Assembly (NCBI RefSeq): GCF_015477605.1
Contig: NZ_JADLQX010000018.1
Coordinates: 62,001 to 126,000, forward strand
Direction: 5' to 3'
From: Nocardia amamiensis
GTDB lineage: Bacteria > Actinomycetota > Actinomycetes > Mycobacteriales > Mycobacteriaceae
Length of the DNA stretch: 64,000 nt
In this document: positions 27,327-36,308 of the stretch, one piece after another
Layout of the letters: the number at the start of each line of letters is the position of its first letter
How positions within the stretch are numbered: the first letter of the stretch is position 1
Translations under genes and position numbers: made by a program
Notes under the pieces: model-generated
The model's database searches: none
The model's input: only the letters and a program-made list of their open reading frames with translations
Told to the model about the DNA's origin: nothing

Positions 27327-28064
27327 CTAGGCGTTCTGGAGCCAGTCCTGGTAGTGCGTGGATGCCAGGTGTGCGTCCGGTCCGGCGGTGAGCACGTCGC
27401 CGGTGACGACGGCGAACATGCCGGCTTTGTCATCGGTGACGACGGTCCGGGTGTCGTGCCGTGCGGCCAAGGTGAGCCTTCCGAGCTCGTCGAGCGGAAA
27501 GACGTCCGGACCCGCGACGTTGCGGATGCCCTGCAGCGGGGTGCCGGTGGAGACCTCGACGACGGCGTCGACGACGTCCGCGGCGGCGATCGGCTGGAGT
27601 CGGGTGGCGGGCAGGCGGACGGTGTCACCGTCGGAGGTGTCGGCGAAGACGGCGTCCATGAACTCGAAGAATTGGGTGGCGCGCACGATGGAGTACGGCG
27701 TGGGTCCCTGCCGGAGCAGGTCCTCCTGCAAGGTCTTGGCCCGGTAGTAGTCCAGCTGGGGCACCTGGTCCACCCCGACGATCGAGAGGACGACCTGGTG
27801 CCGGACACCGGCCCGCTCTCCTGCGGCGAGCAAGTTGTGCATGGAGGTGCGGAAGAAGTCCAGGGATGCCTCGTCGAAGGTCGGCGAGTTCGCAAGGTTG
27901 ACCACGACGTAGACGCCCTCCAGCGCCCGGTCGAGGCCCTTTCCTGTGATCAGGTCGACCCCGGTGGACGGTGCCGCGGGGACGGCCTCGTGTCCGGCCG
28001 CGGTCAGCTTCCGCACCACTTGGGAGCCGATTCGTCCGGTACCGCCGATCACTGCGAATTTCAT
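27327..28064 (-). CDS. NmrA-like NAD(P)-binding protein
   Basis: The protein has about 245 residues, with FAVIGGTGRIGSQVV at the N-terminus and an atypical short-chain fold without YxxxK catalysis, as in the NmrA/HSCARG and NAD(P)H-quinone reductase-2 group. ATG 28064 has AAGG eight bases upstream; a GTG at 28073 is an alternative. It stands alone, divergent from another NmrA-like gene at 28334. Likely a redox-sensing or quinone-reducing protein; the substrate is unknown. Confidence 0.8.
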   Translation of the reverse strand: MKFAVIGGTGRIGSQVVRKLTAAGHEAVPAAPSTGVDLITGKGLDRALEGVYVVVNLANSPTFDEASLDFFRTSMHNLLAAGERAGVRHQVVLSIVGVDQVPQLDYYRAKTLQEDLLRQGPTPYSIVRATQFFEFMDAVFADTSDGDTVRLPATRLQPIAAADVVDAVVEVSTGTPLQGIRNVAGPDVFPLDELGRLTLAARHDTRTVVTDDKAGMFAVVTGDVLTAGPDAHLASTHYQDWLQNA

Positions 28065-28333
28065 GGTTGTCACCTTTCACGGCGTGGCCGGGGCCTGCTT
28101 CCTCCTTTGCGAGTGAAACGCCGCTCGGTCCATCCGACGGGTACTCGACCCAGAACGTCCAGTCGGTGCCATGTCCCGGCTCTAGCGGCCGGGTGCGTAC
28201 TCGACGTCGTAGCTGCTAGTGTCAGGCCAGATCCGCAACCGTGATTCCGCGATCAGCGCGGCGGCCGAGAATCCGCCGCGTCGAATCCGATCAGGCGCAA
28301 GATCTCCAGCCGACTACGACGGAGGATCTTGCC

Positions 28334-29287
28334 ATGCGCCAATTCGACTCTGCCGCACCGGAAACGAATAGTCTCTACCTGGTGACGGCCGTTTGCCCTC
28401 GCAAACGCGAAGGCGCCAGTCCGACCGGAATCGTCGGCCGAAGCCTGGCGCGCCGACTGCTGGCCGCCGGAGCCAGGGTGCGTGTGCTGACCGAGCCCGG
28501 CCAGGACGAAGGTTGGCCGGCGGACGTCGAACTCTTGCTGGGGTCCATTACCTCACCCTCGGACTGCGCCACGGCATTGCCCGGTGTCGAGGCGATGTTC
28601 CTTGCCGGCGCGATCCCGTCCACGGTGGAGGACGTTCTCGCCCTGGCGAGCGCGGCCGGACTGCGCCGGATCGCGTTGCTCTCCTCGCACGGACCCGAAT
28701 ACGAGCAGGAATACCCGCCCGAGACCTGGTTCTGGCTCGTGATCGAAAGAGCCGTGGAGCGCTCCGGAATCGCGTGGACTCACATCCGCCCCTCCGCGGT
28801 GATGGGGTCCGCCATCGAGGGAACCTACCCCGCCACAGGCTCGGACTGGCCGGACACGATCGGAGCTGACAGCGTCGTTCGCGAGGCGTTCGCCGATACC
28901 GGCCACTACCCCTTCATTCACGAGGATGACCTCGCCGCTGTCGCGGCGGCCGCACTGACCACCGACAACTACACCGGCACCGTCATCGAAGCCGTAGGCC
29001 CACCGCTGAGCACCCGTGCCCGAATTCTCAGCATCGCCAGGGCAATCCGGCGGGACGTCGGCCACGTCGAACTCACACCGGACCAGAGCCGCGCGATCTG
29101 GCGCCGCAACGGTTGGCCACCCGGTGCGATCGACGTCACGCTCTACGCATTGCAGGAGTACACGATCCACCTGGCGGCGCTCACGCAATGGACCCGCGAC
29201 CAGCGGCCCAGCGTCCAAGAGATCATCGGGCGACCGCCACGCACATTCGACGAGTGGGCTGTCGAACACGCGGGCCTGTTCCGCTGA
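28334..29287 (+). CDS. NmrA-like/NAD(P)H-binding SDR
   Basis: The 317-residue protein has an N-terminal Rossmann fold in which the glycine motif is degenerate (SPTGIVGRSLARRLL) and an LLSSHGPEYEQEYPPE segment. The overall pattern is that of NmrA-like SDR a5 proteins. The ATG at 28334 is set by a GGAGG site (28321-28325) eight bases upstream; an in-frame ATG at 28241 is less likely. It is divergent from the NmrA-like gene at 27327, so the two may share control. No reaction can be assigned. Confidence 0.78.
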   Translation: MRQFDSAAPETNSLYLVTAVCPRKREGASPTGIVGRSLARRLLAAGARVRVLTEPGQDEGWPADVELLLGSITSPSDCATALPGVEAMFLAGAIPSTVEDVLALASAAGLRRIALLSSHGPEYEQEYPPETWFWLVIERAVERSGIAWTHIRPSAVMGSAIEGTYPATGSDWPDTIGADSVVREAFADTGHYPFIHEDDLAAVAAAALTTDNYTGTVIEAVGPPLSTRARILSIARAIRRDVGHVELTPDQSRAIWRRNGWPPGAIDVTLYALQEYTIHLAALTQWTRDQRPSVQEIIGRPPRTFDEWAVEHAGLFR

Positions 29288-29330
29288 CCGCACTCACCTG
29301 CACACGGACGGTCGGAAACCCGTGACGAAC

Positions 29331-30323
29331 CTACGCGTGCGCGGTCTTTCCGCCGTCGATGACGAGCTGCGCCCCGGTGAGGTACGGGTGTTCCGGTGAG
29401 GCGAGAGTGAGGGCGAAGGACGCAATCTCGTGTGCCGTCGCCAAGCGGCCCAGGCCGGGCACATTGCTGCCCGCCCACTGTTTCATGAGGACCTGCCACG
29501 CATCGTCGGGCAGGCTCTCCATGCCCGCCGCACGGCGCACCAATTCGGTGTCGGTGGTGCCGGGTACCAGCGCGTTGACCCGGATGCCGTCGGCGGCGTA
29601 GTCGAGTGCGGCGGACTGAACGAGCCCGACCAGACCGCGCTTGCTCGCCGTGTAAGCGCCGCGACCGGAGTCGGTCGCGAGCGCATTGCTCGACGAAGTG
29701 ACCACGATGGTGCCGCCTCCGCTCCGAAGCATGTGCGGCACTTCGTATTTCATGGCCAAGAAGGTTCCGCGCAGGTTGGTGTGCACTACCCGGTCGAAGT
29801 CCTCGGCGCTGTACTCGTGCAGTTTCTTCTGAATCGTGATGCCCGCGTTGTTGAACGCGACATGCAGTCCGCCGTAGGTGTTCACTGCCGCGTCGACGAA
29901 GGTGCGGACTTCCTCTTCGACCAAGACGTCCGCCCGGAAGTAGGTCGCCTCCCCACCGGCCTCTCGGATCTCGCGTTCCACCGCCCGCCCGCGCTCGGTT
30001 CGCCTTCCGCAGAACGCGACGCGCCCGCCTTCGGCGGCGAACAATCGTGCCGCCGCGGCGCCGATTCCCGAGGTCGCTCCGGTGATCAGCACTGTCTTGT
30101 TCTCGAAGCGCCGTAGCCCGGAGGCCGCGAGTGGCGTCTGGACCGCGGCGTCCGGGGGATTCGAATCCGCTCCCAGTGCGATGCCTCCGGCCAAGCCCGC
30201 GGCCGCACCGACCGCGAGACCCGACGCGGCCGCTACCGTGCCGAGCAGTTTCCGGCGGCTGGGGCGCGGCAGCGCCGTCTCATGAGCGGGATCGGAGGGG
30301 GTGTACTGCGCTTCGTTCGTCAT
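29331..30323 (-). CDS. Tat-signal-bearing classical short-chain dehydrogenase
   Basis: This protein of about 330 residues has a twin-arginine leader (PSRRKLLGTVAAASGLAV, then a hydrophobic Ala/Gly stretch) followed by a complete classical SDR. It shows GATSGIGAAAARL for cofactor binding, NNAGI, the serine in VVTSSSNA, Tyr-Thr-Ala-Ser-Lys (YTASK), and a C-terminal GAQLVIDGG. A Tat leader implies export of a folded, cofactor-loaded enzyme, which is unusual for SDRs. The start at 30323 is chosen because the upstream in-frame codon has no better site. Substrate unknown. Confidence 0.85.
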   Translation of the reverse strand: MTNEAQYTPSDPAHETALPRPSRRKLLGTVAAASGLAVGAAAGLAGGIALGADSNPPDAAVQTPLAASGLRRFENKTVLITGATSGIGAAAARLFAAEGGRVAFCGRRTERGRAVEREIREAGGEATYFRADVLVEEEVRTFVDAAVNTYGGLHVAFNNAGITIQKKLHEYSAEDFDRVVHTNLRGTFLAMKYEVPHMLRSGGGTIVVTSSSNALATDSGRGAYTASKRGLVGLVQSAALDYAADGIRVNALVPGTTDTELVRRAAGMESLPDDAWQVLMKQWAGSNVPGLGRLATAHEIASFALTLASPEHPYLTGAQLVIDGGKTAHA

Positions 30324-30530
30324 GGCACCACTGTCGCGAGGTCGCCGTTGCCGCGAATCCGCCATCGGGGCCGAGATTCCGGCGGCTAGGAGGACCCGCG
30401 CTCGTGCCGGGGGAGGAATGCCGACTGGAAGGGCGGTGCGTCGTCCGACCGAATCCAGGCATCTGCGGTGGCGTCCTGGTGATCACGCGTAGACCGGACG
30501 GATGAGGCGTCTCCTTCCCGAGGAGGAACC

Positions 30531-31781
30531 GTGTCGCGGCGGTCGCCCGGCATGATGGTCAGCATGTGGAAAGCCCCCGGTGTGTCCCGCGGCGTCGAGT
30601 CCGGGTTCGACGTGCGGTTCGTTCCGGTCCGGCTCATTCTTCTGGCGGTGCCCGCCGTCGGGTGCCTGCTCTTCTTGGTCGATGACGCGAGCGCGGTGGA
30701 CTGGACGATCGCGATGACCGCGGTCGTCGTCGCGGCCGTGGGGGTGCGCTGGCCATTGGCCACCGCGCTGATCGTGGCGGTTCTGTTGTTGCTCGGCTTC
30801 GAGTTCGGCGACACCGGCCCGGTGGTGCCCAAGGTCGCGGCGGCGGTCACGCTGGTCGAGCTGTCGGCACGTCGAGGCGGGTGGCCTCCGCTCGCCGCTG
30901 CGGGCGCGGTAGCCGCCGCGTATGTACTGCACCCGACCGGTGATCTCGCCGCGAACGGCTACCGCGCGGTCGTGATGGCAGGCGCTCCATTGTTGATCGG
31001 CGGCCTGCTGCGCGCGGCGCGGGAGAGTACCGAGCGCGCCGAGCGCGAGGCCCGCGAATTGGCGCGACGGCGGGACAGCGAGGTGGCGGCGGCGCGGGCG
31101 CTCGAACGCACCGCTATCGCCAGGGAGTTGCACGATCTGATCGCCCACCACGTGTCCTCGACGGTGCTGCGGGTCGGCGTGGCCAGACACGCGTTGACCG
31201 ACGCGCCGCCCGTCACGCTGGAAGTGCTCGACGACATCCACGCCAGCGGCAAAGAAACCCTCGCCGACCTGCGCAGGCTCGTCGCGATCTTGCGTGATCC
31301 CGCGATGGCGGGCGATTCCTTCACCGCACCGGCGGACCTTCCCGCCGCGCTCGACGCGGTCGTGGCTCGCGCATGCCGGCTGGATGTCACGGTGACCGCC
31401 ACGGTGGACGACGAGGTCACCGTGGTCGATGCGGTGCTGGCGCTCACGCTGCTGCGGCTGACGCAGGAGGGCATCGCGAACATCGTCGCGCACGCCGGGC
31501 CGGGAACGTCAGCCACGCTCACCATTAGCGTGCACAACGGCGAGGAAGTCGATTTCTCGTTGAGCGACAGCGGCTCTCGCGCCGGTCCGGCGCCGGCACG
31601 GTCGAAGGTGGCGACCGCTGGACACGACGAGGATCGTCGAGAGCCGGGCGATCATGGCCTCGGCTTGATCGGGCTGCGCGAGCGCGTGGAGTTGCTGGGC
31701 GGCGAGCTGACCGCCGGGCCTTCCGGCCCGGGGTGGCTGCTCGCCGCGCGTCTTCCGCTGCGCGGGCGGGTGAGCTCGTGA
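30531..31781 (+). CDS. NarL/DesK-type sensor histidine kinase
   Basis: The 416-residue protein has about four to five membrane segments in residues 30-165 and a short coiled linker. A HisKA_3 domain follows with ARELHDLIAHH (phospho-acceptor His201), then a HATPase domain with LTQEGIANIVAHA (N box) and DHGLGLIGLRERVELLGG (G box). A GTG start at 30531 has AGGAGG five bases upstream. The stop overlaps the response regulator start (GTGA), so the two form one operon. No extracytoplasmic sensor domain of note is seen, so the signal may be membrane-borne. Confidence 0.93.
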   Translation: MSRRSPGMMVSMWKAPGVSRGVESGFDVRFVPVRLILLAVPAVGCLLFLVDDASAVDWTIAMTAVVVAAVGVRWPLATALIVAVLLLLGFEFGDTGPVVPKVAAAVTLVELSARRGGWPPLAAAGAVAAAYVLHPTGDLAANGYRAVVMAGAPLLIGGLLRAARESTERAEREARELARRRDSEVAAARALERTAIARELHDLIAHHVSSTVLRVGVARHALTDAPPVTLEVLDDIHASGKETLADLRRLVAILRDPAMAGDSFTAPADLPAALDAVVARACRLDVTVTATVDDEVTVVDAVLALTLLRLTQEGIANIVAHAGPGTSATLTISVHNGEEVDFSLSDSGSRAGPAPARSKVATAGHDEDRREPGDHGLGLIGLRERVELLGGELTAGPSGPGWLLAARLPLRGRVSS

Positions 31782-32428
31782 CGGTGCGTGTCATGCTCGT
31801 CGACGACCAGCAGCTGGTTCGTGCCGGTTTGCGCATGCTCTGTCAGACCGACGATGAACTCGAGGTGGTGGGTGAGGCCGCCGGAGGCACGGACGCCGTG
31901 CGCCTCGCCGAGCAATTGTGCCCCGATGTCGTCCTCATGGACCTGCGCATGCCGGGGATGGATGGAATCCGGGCCACCGCCGCCATTCTCGCGGCCCACC
32001 CCGCCACCAGGGTCATCGCACTGACCACCTTCGACGACGACGATCACCTCTATCCAGCCCTGGCCGCGGGCGTCTGCGGATTCCTGGTCAAAGACGCCGC
32101 ACCGGCCGAACTGCTCCATGGCATCCACCGCGCCGCCGCCGGTGACCACCCGTTCTCGCCCGAAGTCCTGCGCCGCGTCGTGGACTCAGCCTTGGCGCAA
32201 CACCGGCCTGGCCCACCCGAGCATCCGGATCAGCGCGCACCGCAGGGACTGACTCCTCGGGAGACGCAGGTACTCGCACTCGTCGCCGATGGTCTCGGCA
32301 ATGCGGAGATCGCCGAGCGCCTGCATCTCGGCGTCACCACCGTGAAGACCCACATCACCAACCTGATGACCAAAACCGGCGCAGCCAACCGAGTTCAACT
32401 CGCGGTTCTCGGCGTTCGAGCGCGCTGA
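31778..32428 (+). CDS. NarL/FixJ-family response regulator
   Basis: The 216-residue protein has a receiver domain with VDDQ acids, Asp55 (VLMDLRMPG) as phosphorylation site, Thr in ALTTFDDDD and Lys in FLVKDA. A LuxR-type HTH follows with GLTPRETQVLALVADGLGNAEIAERL. It is the partner of the upstream kinase. Its 3' end overlaps the convergent HxlR gene by 34 bp. Confidence 0.95.
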   Translation: MTVRVMLVDDQQLVRAGLRMLCQTDDELEVVGEAAGGTDAVRLAEQLCPDVVLMDLRMPGMDGIRATAAILAAHPATRVIALTTFDDDDHLYPALAAGVCGFLVKDAAPAELLHGIHRAAAGDHPFSPEVLRRVVDSALAQHRPGPPEHPDQRAPQGLTPRETQVLALVADGLGNAEIAERLHLGVTTVKTHITNLMTKTGAANRVQLAVLGVRAR

Positions 32429-33135
32429 GTCCGTTGAATTGCCTCGTCAGCCCGGTCTTGTTCCGCTGCCTTTCGGGTGCGCGGTGACGGCAGGCGGAAC
32501 AGACCTTTGAGCCTGCGCAGCGTTTCGCCGTCACCACTCGCGGATGCGGCACCGGTTTCGATCGCCTCGGCGAGGGTCAGGGTTTGGCTGGTCAGGCGGA
32601 GGAACGCCGCCTCGCTCATGGTGATGATCGCGTCGGGGTGCTGAGCAGGTCCGTGCAGTGTCTCGATCGTCTCGTCATCAATCCGGGCGTGGAAGATTTC
32701 GTCGTCGATGCGGAATTCGTACACCGCGCTCAGTCCGGCGGCGGCCTGCGGATCGAAGCAGGCTCGCAGACCCAGGACCGCCCAGCCCGGCTGGAAAGTT
32801 TCGGCGGGGTCCGGTTCACCCATCGCCCATTTCAACCCCCACCGGGCCAGAGCAAGGATGGTGGGCCCGAGTTCCTCGCCGGCCTCGGTAAGGGCGTAGG
32901 CGGGCGTGCGAGCGGGTGGTGGAAGGGTGATTTTCCGCGCGAGCCCTTCGCGTTCCAGATGTTTCAGGCGAGCGGCGAGGAGACCGGTGCCGAGGCCGCG
33001 GAGGCTTGCCTGCAGGTCGCTGAACCGTTTGGGTCCGGTCAGCAGTTCGCGGATCAGCAACAGCGTCCAGCGCTCGCCGACGAGATCGAGGGTGCGCGCG
33101 GTCGCGCAGTACTGGTTGTACGTTCGCTGATCCAC
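32395..33135 (-). CDS. HxlR-family transcriptional regulator with C-terminal SCP2-like domain
   Basis: The 246-residue protein has an N-terminal winged HTH of HxlR type (LVGERWTLLLIRELLTGPKRFSDL) and a C-terminal segment resembling an SCP2 sterol-carrier domain (ETIETLHGPAQHPDAIITM). The GTG start at 33135 is nine bases after the hydrolase gene, making it the third gene of an LLM-hydrolase-regulator operon. A conserved-looking Cys9 near the N-terminus could be a redox switch as in YodB-type members (inference). Palindromes upstream of the operon may be its sites. Confidence 0.85.
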   Translation of the reverse strand: MDQRTYNQYCATARTLDLVGERWTLLLIRELLTGPKRFSDLQASLRGLGTGLLAARLKHLEREGLARKITLPPPARTPAYALTEAGEELGPTILALARWGLKWAMGEPDPAETFQPGWAVLGLRACFDPQAAAGLSAVYEFRIDDEIFHARIDDETIETLHGPAQHPDAIITMSEAAFLRLTSQTLTLAEAIETGAASASGDGETLRRLKGLFRLPSPRTRKAAEQDRADEAIQRTQRARTPRTAS

Positions 33136-33144
33136 TTCATCATT

Positions 33145-33837
33145 CTAGATTTCACGCTTCTGCTTGTTGAACAACGTCAGCAGGATGTCGGCCAGTGCTT
33201 CTGGGTCGGTCAGCATGATGTCGTGCGGGCCGTTCATTGCGAGGGTCCGGTATCCCGCGGCCTCGCCGAATCGGTCGAAGGGGTAGGTCTGCGGTCGGCA
33301 GTAGATGGCCGTTCCGGGAATCCGGTCGACGACTCCGGTCAAGCGAGTGCTCTCGGTGAACGTGCGCAGCGGCTGCGGACGCAGACGTGCGGTGAGCCAG
33401 GACGAGGCGTCGGTGTCGGCGACGCCGAACGCGATCGGGGATGGTGCCGGGATCTCCACTCCACGACCGGATGTCGCGGCCGCGGTTCGGATTGCTTCGA
33501 CGAAGGGGGCGGGAGCCAAACTGAACATACTGGCACCGTCGCCTCCTGCCCAACCGTCCAGGAGCACGACGTGGTCCACGGCGTCGGGCCGCGCGTCGGC
33601 TGCTTCCCGGACTACCAGACCCGCGTAGCTGTGCCCGACCAGCACTAGTTCGTCGTCTCGGGGGACGGTATCGAGGGCTGCGACGACAGCGGCGGCGTGG
33701 TCGTGGAGCCCGCGGTCGCCACCTGCGCCGAGATCCGGAGTGAGAGCGCGCGCCCCGGCGGCGTGCAGCAACGGGAGGACGCGGTCCCAGGCCCAGGGGC
33801 CGTGCCAGGCGCCGTGCACGAGAACGAACGTGGTCAC
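33145..33837 (-). CDS. alpha/beta hydrolase (esterase-like)
   Basis: The 230-residue protein has LVHGAWHGPWAW (oxyanion-hole region), GHSYAG with nucleophile Ser70, and a C-terminal His in NGPHDIM. This is the pattern of the small plant-type esterase/hydroxynitrile-lyase-like and EstC-like hydrolases. Its GTG overlaps the stop of the LLM gene (GTGA), so the two are coupled, and the HxlR gene follows after nine bases. Function is probably hydrolysis or detoxification of a small ester or lactone; the substrate is unknown. Confidence 0.85.
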   Translation of the reverse strand: MTTFVLVHGAWHGPWAWDRVLPLLHAAGARALTPDLGAGGDRGLHDHAAAVVAALDTVPRDDELVLVGHSYAGLVVREAADARPDAVDHVVLLDGWAGGDGASMFSLAPAPFVEAIRTAAATSGRGVEIPAPSPIAFGVADTDASSWLTARLRPQPLRTFTESTRLTGVVDRIPGTAIYCRPQTYPFDRFGEAAGYRTLAMNGPHDIMLTDPEALADILLTLFNKQKREI

Positions 33838-34772
33838 TGGTGATTCTCCTTGCGCAGCAGGGGCATGACTCGGTCCACGAATTCCTCCATGCCGGTGTTG
33901 TGGTCCTCGGTGGCCAGGCGGATCACCAGGTCGCGGGCGCCGGCGGTGACGTAGCCGTTCAGCCAGTCGGCGGCGTCGCGAGCGCTACCGGCGAACAGTG
34001 CCTGGATCGACGCGATGAACTCGAATGGGGCGTTGTAGTAGCGCTCGATACTCGCGCGCAGGCGTCGGTGCGCCCGTCCGGGGTCTTCGTCCAGGCAGAG
34101 CGTCGCGTACAGGGCAGGGGTCACCGGCCGCGTCGTCGCCCGTTCGATGGACTCGCGGTCCTCCGCGTAGCTGGTTGCCGTGACCGGGTATGGGAGCCAG
34201 CCGTCGGCGAGGCGAGCCACGCGCCGCAGTGCCGCGCTGCCACTTCCGGCCAGCCAGATCGGCGGCCCTCCCGGGCGAGACGGTAGAGGCGAGAGCCCCA
34301 CGTCCTGGAAGGCGAAGTGCTCACCCCGGTACGAGACCGCCTCTCCCGACCACAGCCGTCGCATGACCGCGATGGACTCCTCCAAACGGCTGACGCGACT
34401 GCGGAACCCGATGCCGATCGCAGCGAACTGAGCTCGGGTGTTCGGGTTGGGGAACCCGCCGCCCATACCCACAATCAAGCGTCCCGTCGACAGTTGGTCG
34501 AGGGTCGCGAGTTGGTGCGCCAACAGGATCGGATGACGCAGCGCCGGCAAGAGCACAGCCGTGCCGAGCGCGACACGCTCGGTGGCCTGAGCGACGCCCG
34601 CCAACAGCAGCAGTGGATCCGCGCGCGGCCTGGTGACGGGGCTGTCGCCTGCCCAGACCGAGTCGAACCCCAACTCCTCGGCCCGCTGTGCCTGCGCGAT
34701 GAGCGCTCTCGGTTCGTGCACACCCTGTACGGACTGGTCGCGGGTGGGCAGCAGATAGCCGACATTCAGCAT
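33834..34772 (-). CDS. LLM-class F420-dependent oxidoreductase
   Basis: The 312-residue protein with a luciferase-like TIM barrel starts MLNVGYLLPTRD, with AEELGFDSVWAGDS, RVALGTAVLLPALRHP and WLAGSG motifs typical of F420/FMN-dependent enzymes. The start at 34772 has GGAG upstream. It is the first gene of a three-gene operon with a hydrolase and an HxlR regulator. It runs divergently from ohr across a 95-bp gap containing palindromes. Members oxidise or reduce small organic substrates; this one may take part in an oxidative or electrophile response. Confidence 0.88.
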   Translation of the reverse strand: MLNVGYLLPTRDQSVQGVHEPRALIAQAQRAEELGFDSVWAGDSPVTRPRADPLLLLAGVAQATERVALGTAVLLPALRHPILLAHQLATLDQLSTGRLIVGMGGGFPNPNTRAQFAAIGIGFRSRVSRLEESIAVMRRLWSGEAVSYRGEHFAFQDVGLSPLPSRPGGPPIWLAGSGSAALRRVARLADGWLPYPVTATSYAEDRESIERATTRPVTPALYATLCLDEDPGRAHRRLRASIERYYNAPFEFIASIQALFAGSARDAADWLNGYVTAGARDLVIRLATEDHNTGMEEFVDRVMPLLRKENHQ

Positions 34773-34797
34773 CGTGTCTCCGATCATCTTGTTTCGG

Positions 34798-34829
34798 ATA
34801 CTAAAGTATTGACTTCTTGATTTAGAAGT
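34798..34829. promoter_or_regulatory. palindromes in the LLM/ohr divergent promoter, candidate HxlR operator
   Basis: ATAC-TAAA-GTAT (34798-34809) and ACTTCT-N6-AGAAGT (34812-34829) stand back to back in an AT-rich 95-bp gap between two divergent genes. The first has the form reported for HxlR/YodB-type boxes (inverted TAC/GTA arms with a short AT spacer). The HxlR gene is the third gene of one of the flanking operons. A TTGACT hexamer overlaps both. Confidence 0.5.
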
Positions 34830-34867
34830 GCCAAGTTCTGATCTGTTACCTGGAAGGGAGTTCAACA

Positions 34868-35296
34868 ATGACCACAGCGCTATACACGGCAGAGGCGCAC
34901 GTCGCTGGAGGCAGAAATGGGCACGGGCGCACATCCGATGGGCGATTGGACCTGGACCTGCGGCAACCCAAAGAACTGGGCGGCGATGGTGCGGGCACAA
35001 ACCCCGAGCAACTTTTCGCGATCGGGTACGCCGCATGCTTCGGCACGACACTCGCCCTGGTCGGGCGGCGCGGCAAGCTCGAGGCGAACGATGCGCAGAT
35101 CGACTCGTCGGTCGCACTGATCCCGATCGACGGCGGACGCTTCCAGCTCGGCGTCGAACTACGGATATCGCTGCCCTCGGTCAGCGGCGAACAGGCGGTC
35201 GAGCTGGTCGAGACGGCCCATCAGGTCTGCCCGTACTCCAACGCCACACGTGGCAACATCGCTGTGGCATTCGTGGTCAACGGCACCCGGCTATGA
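34868..35296 (+). CDS. ohr: Ohr-type organic hydroperoxide resistance protein
   Basis: The 142-residue protein belongs to the Ohr/OsmC family. Both peroxidase cysteines are present, Cys57 in GYAACFGTTL and Cys121 in HQVCPYSNATRGN, as is the PKELGG-N7-NPEQLFA region. Ohr reduces lipid and organic hydroperoxides using lipoyl or thiol donors in the cytosol. A GGAAGGGAG site precedes the ATG. No MarR-type ohrR is adjacent; an HxlR operon lies across the promoter instead. Confidence 0.93.
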   Translation: MTTALYTAEAHVAGGRNGHGRTSDGRLDLDLRQPKELGGDGAGTNPEQLFAIGYAACFGTTLALVGRRGKLEANDAQIDSSVALIPIDGGRFQLGVELRISLPSVSGEQAVELVETAHQVCPYSNATRGNIAVAFVVNGTRL

Positions 35297-35387
35297 CTGG
35301 TTCACCGATCGTGCGTACTGGTACCGCGGTGAGCGGCGAATGCCGCCCCGCCGCCAGAATCGGCATCGGGGCGGCAATATCAGGCAG

Positions 35388-36308
35388 TTAACGGGTGAGT
35401 ACCGGCTCGGGGGTCGTCGAACGGTGCCCGGAGCTGTTGCCTTCCAGTGGGTTCGCCGGATTCCGCACCCAGGTCACATTCGCGACCAGGTCATCGTCGA
35501 ACACCAGCTCATCCCACAGCACCTGATCGCTCTTCGCTGCGGTCGGCCGCGCAGCCGGTCGCGGCTCCGTGGCGACGGCCTCCGGTTGCGCCGGCGCTTC
35601 GGGCTCCGGAGTGGCGAACCGCCACAACGCCTGCATCGGGCTGATGCCGTAGCGGCGGGTGCCGTGCGCCAGCGCGGCCACCGCGGCGCCGGAGGTCAGC
35701 ACGCCCACGGCCAAGGCCACCGGCGTCAAGTTGGCACTGCTGATCCGGCGCCCGTCCGCCCCCGGCCTGGTCGCCTCCTTGCCATCGAGGAGCCGGAGCA
35801 GCCCCGAGCCGAAGCCTTCACCCTCATCGATCAGGATGCGCAGTTCGGCCCCCTTGCCATCGAGGTACATCAGCGTGATGAGCACCAGTATCGCCACGGC
35901 CGCACTGGAACCCATCACCAGGCACGCGAGCGCTTTCGTGCGCAGCCGCGCATGCGCCGCGACCGCGACCACGGTCATGACCATCGCGGCGCTCGCCACC
36001 AAGCCCCAGCCACCGACGACGTTCACCTCACGCAGCTTCGACGCCGACCACGCGTCGAAGCCATCGGTGAACCCGTCGATCCGGCCGAACGCATTGGAGC
36101 TCACCGTTCCACCACTTCCGGAAGCCACGATCCACGGTTGAAACAGCAGGACGAAACCGACCGCGCTCGCGACGGCGCTGCACAGAAAGCCCCAGCTCGA
36201 TCGAAGACCCAGCCCCCGTCGTCGTGTCGCGCCGCGTGCCGGGTGATCGGCGCCGCGGCTGCGGCGGTCTCGCGCTTCGGACACTTGCCAGGGGGTTGGT
36301 TGAACCAT
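35388..36308 (-). CDS. membrane protein of unknown function
   Basis: The 306-residue protein has four clear hydrophobic segments: VGFVLLFQPWIV, GWGLVASAAMVMTVVAV, LVMGSSAAVAILVLITL and LTPVALAVGVLTSGAAVAAL. An extracytoplasmic loop follows the first (SNAFGRIDGFTDGFDAWS), and the charged Pro-rich C-terminus ends in NPLEGNSSG. ATG 36308 with TGGAGC upstream is preferred to an ATG at 36521 whose extension is not protein-like. This pattern is common among Nocardia/Mycobacterium lineage proteins without known role. It stands alone. Confidence 0.7.
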   Translation of the reverse strand: MVQPTPWQVSEARDRRSRGADHPARGATRRRGLGLRSSWGFLCSAVASAVGFVLLFQPWIVASGSGGTVSSNAFGRIDGFTDGFDAWSASKLREVNVVGGWGLVASAAMVMTVVAVAAHARLRTKALACLVMGSSAAVAILVLITLMYLDGKGAELRILIDEGEGFGSGLLRLLDGKEATRPGADGRRISSANLTPVALAVGVLTSGAAVAALAHGTRRYGISPMQALWRFATPEPEAPAQPEAVATEPRPAARPTAAKSDQVLWDELVFDDDLVANVTWVRNPANPLEGNSSGHRSTTPEPVLTR

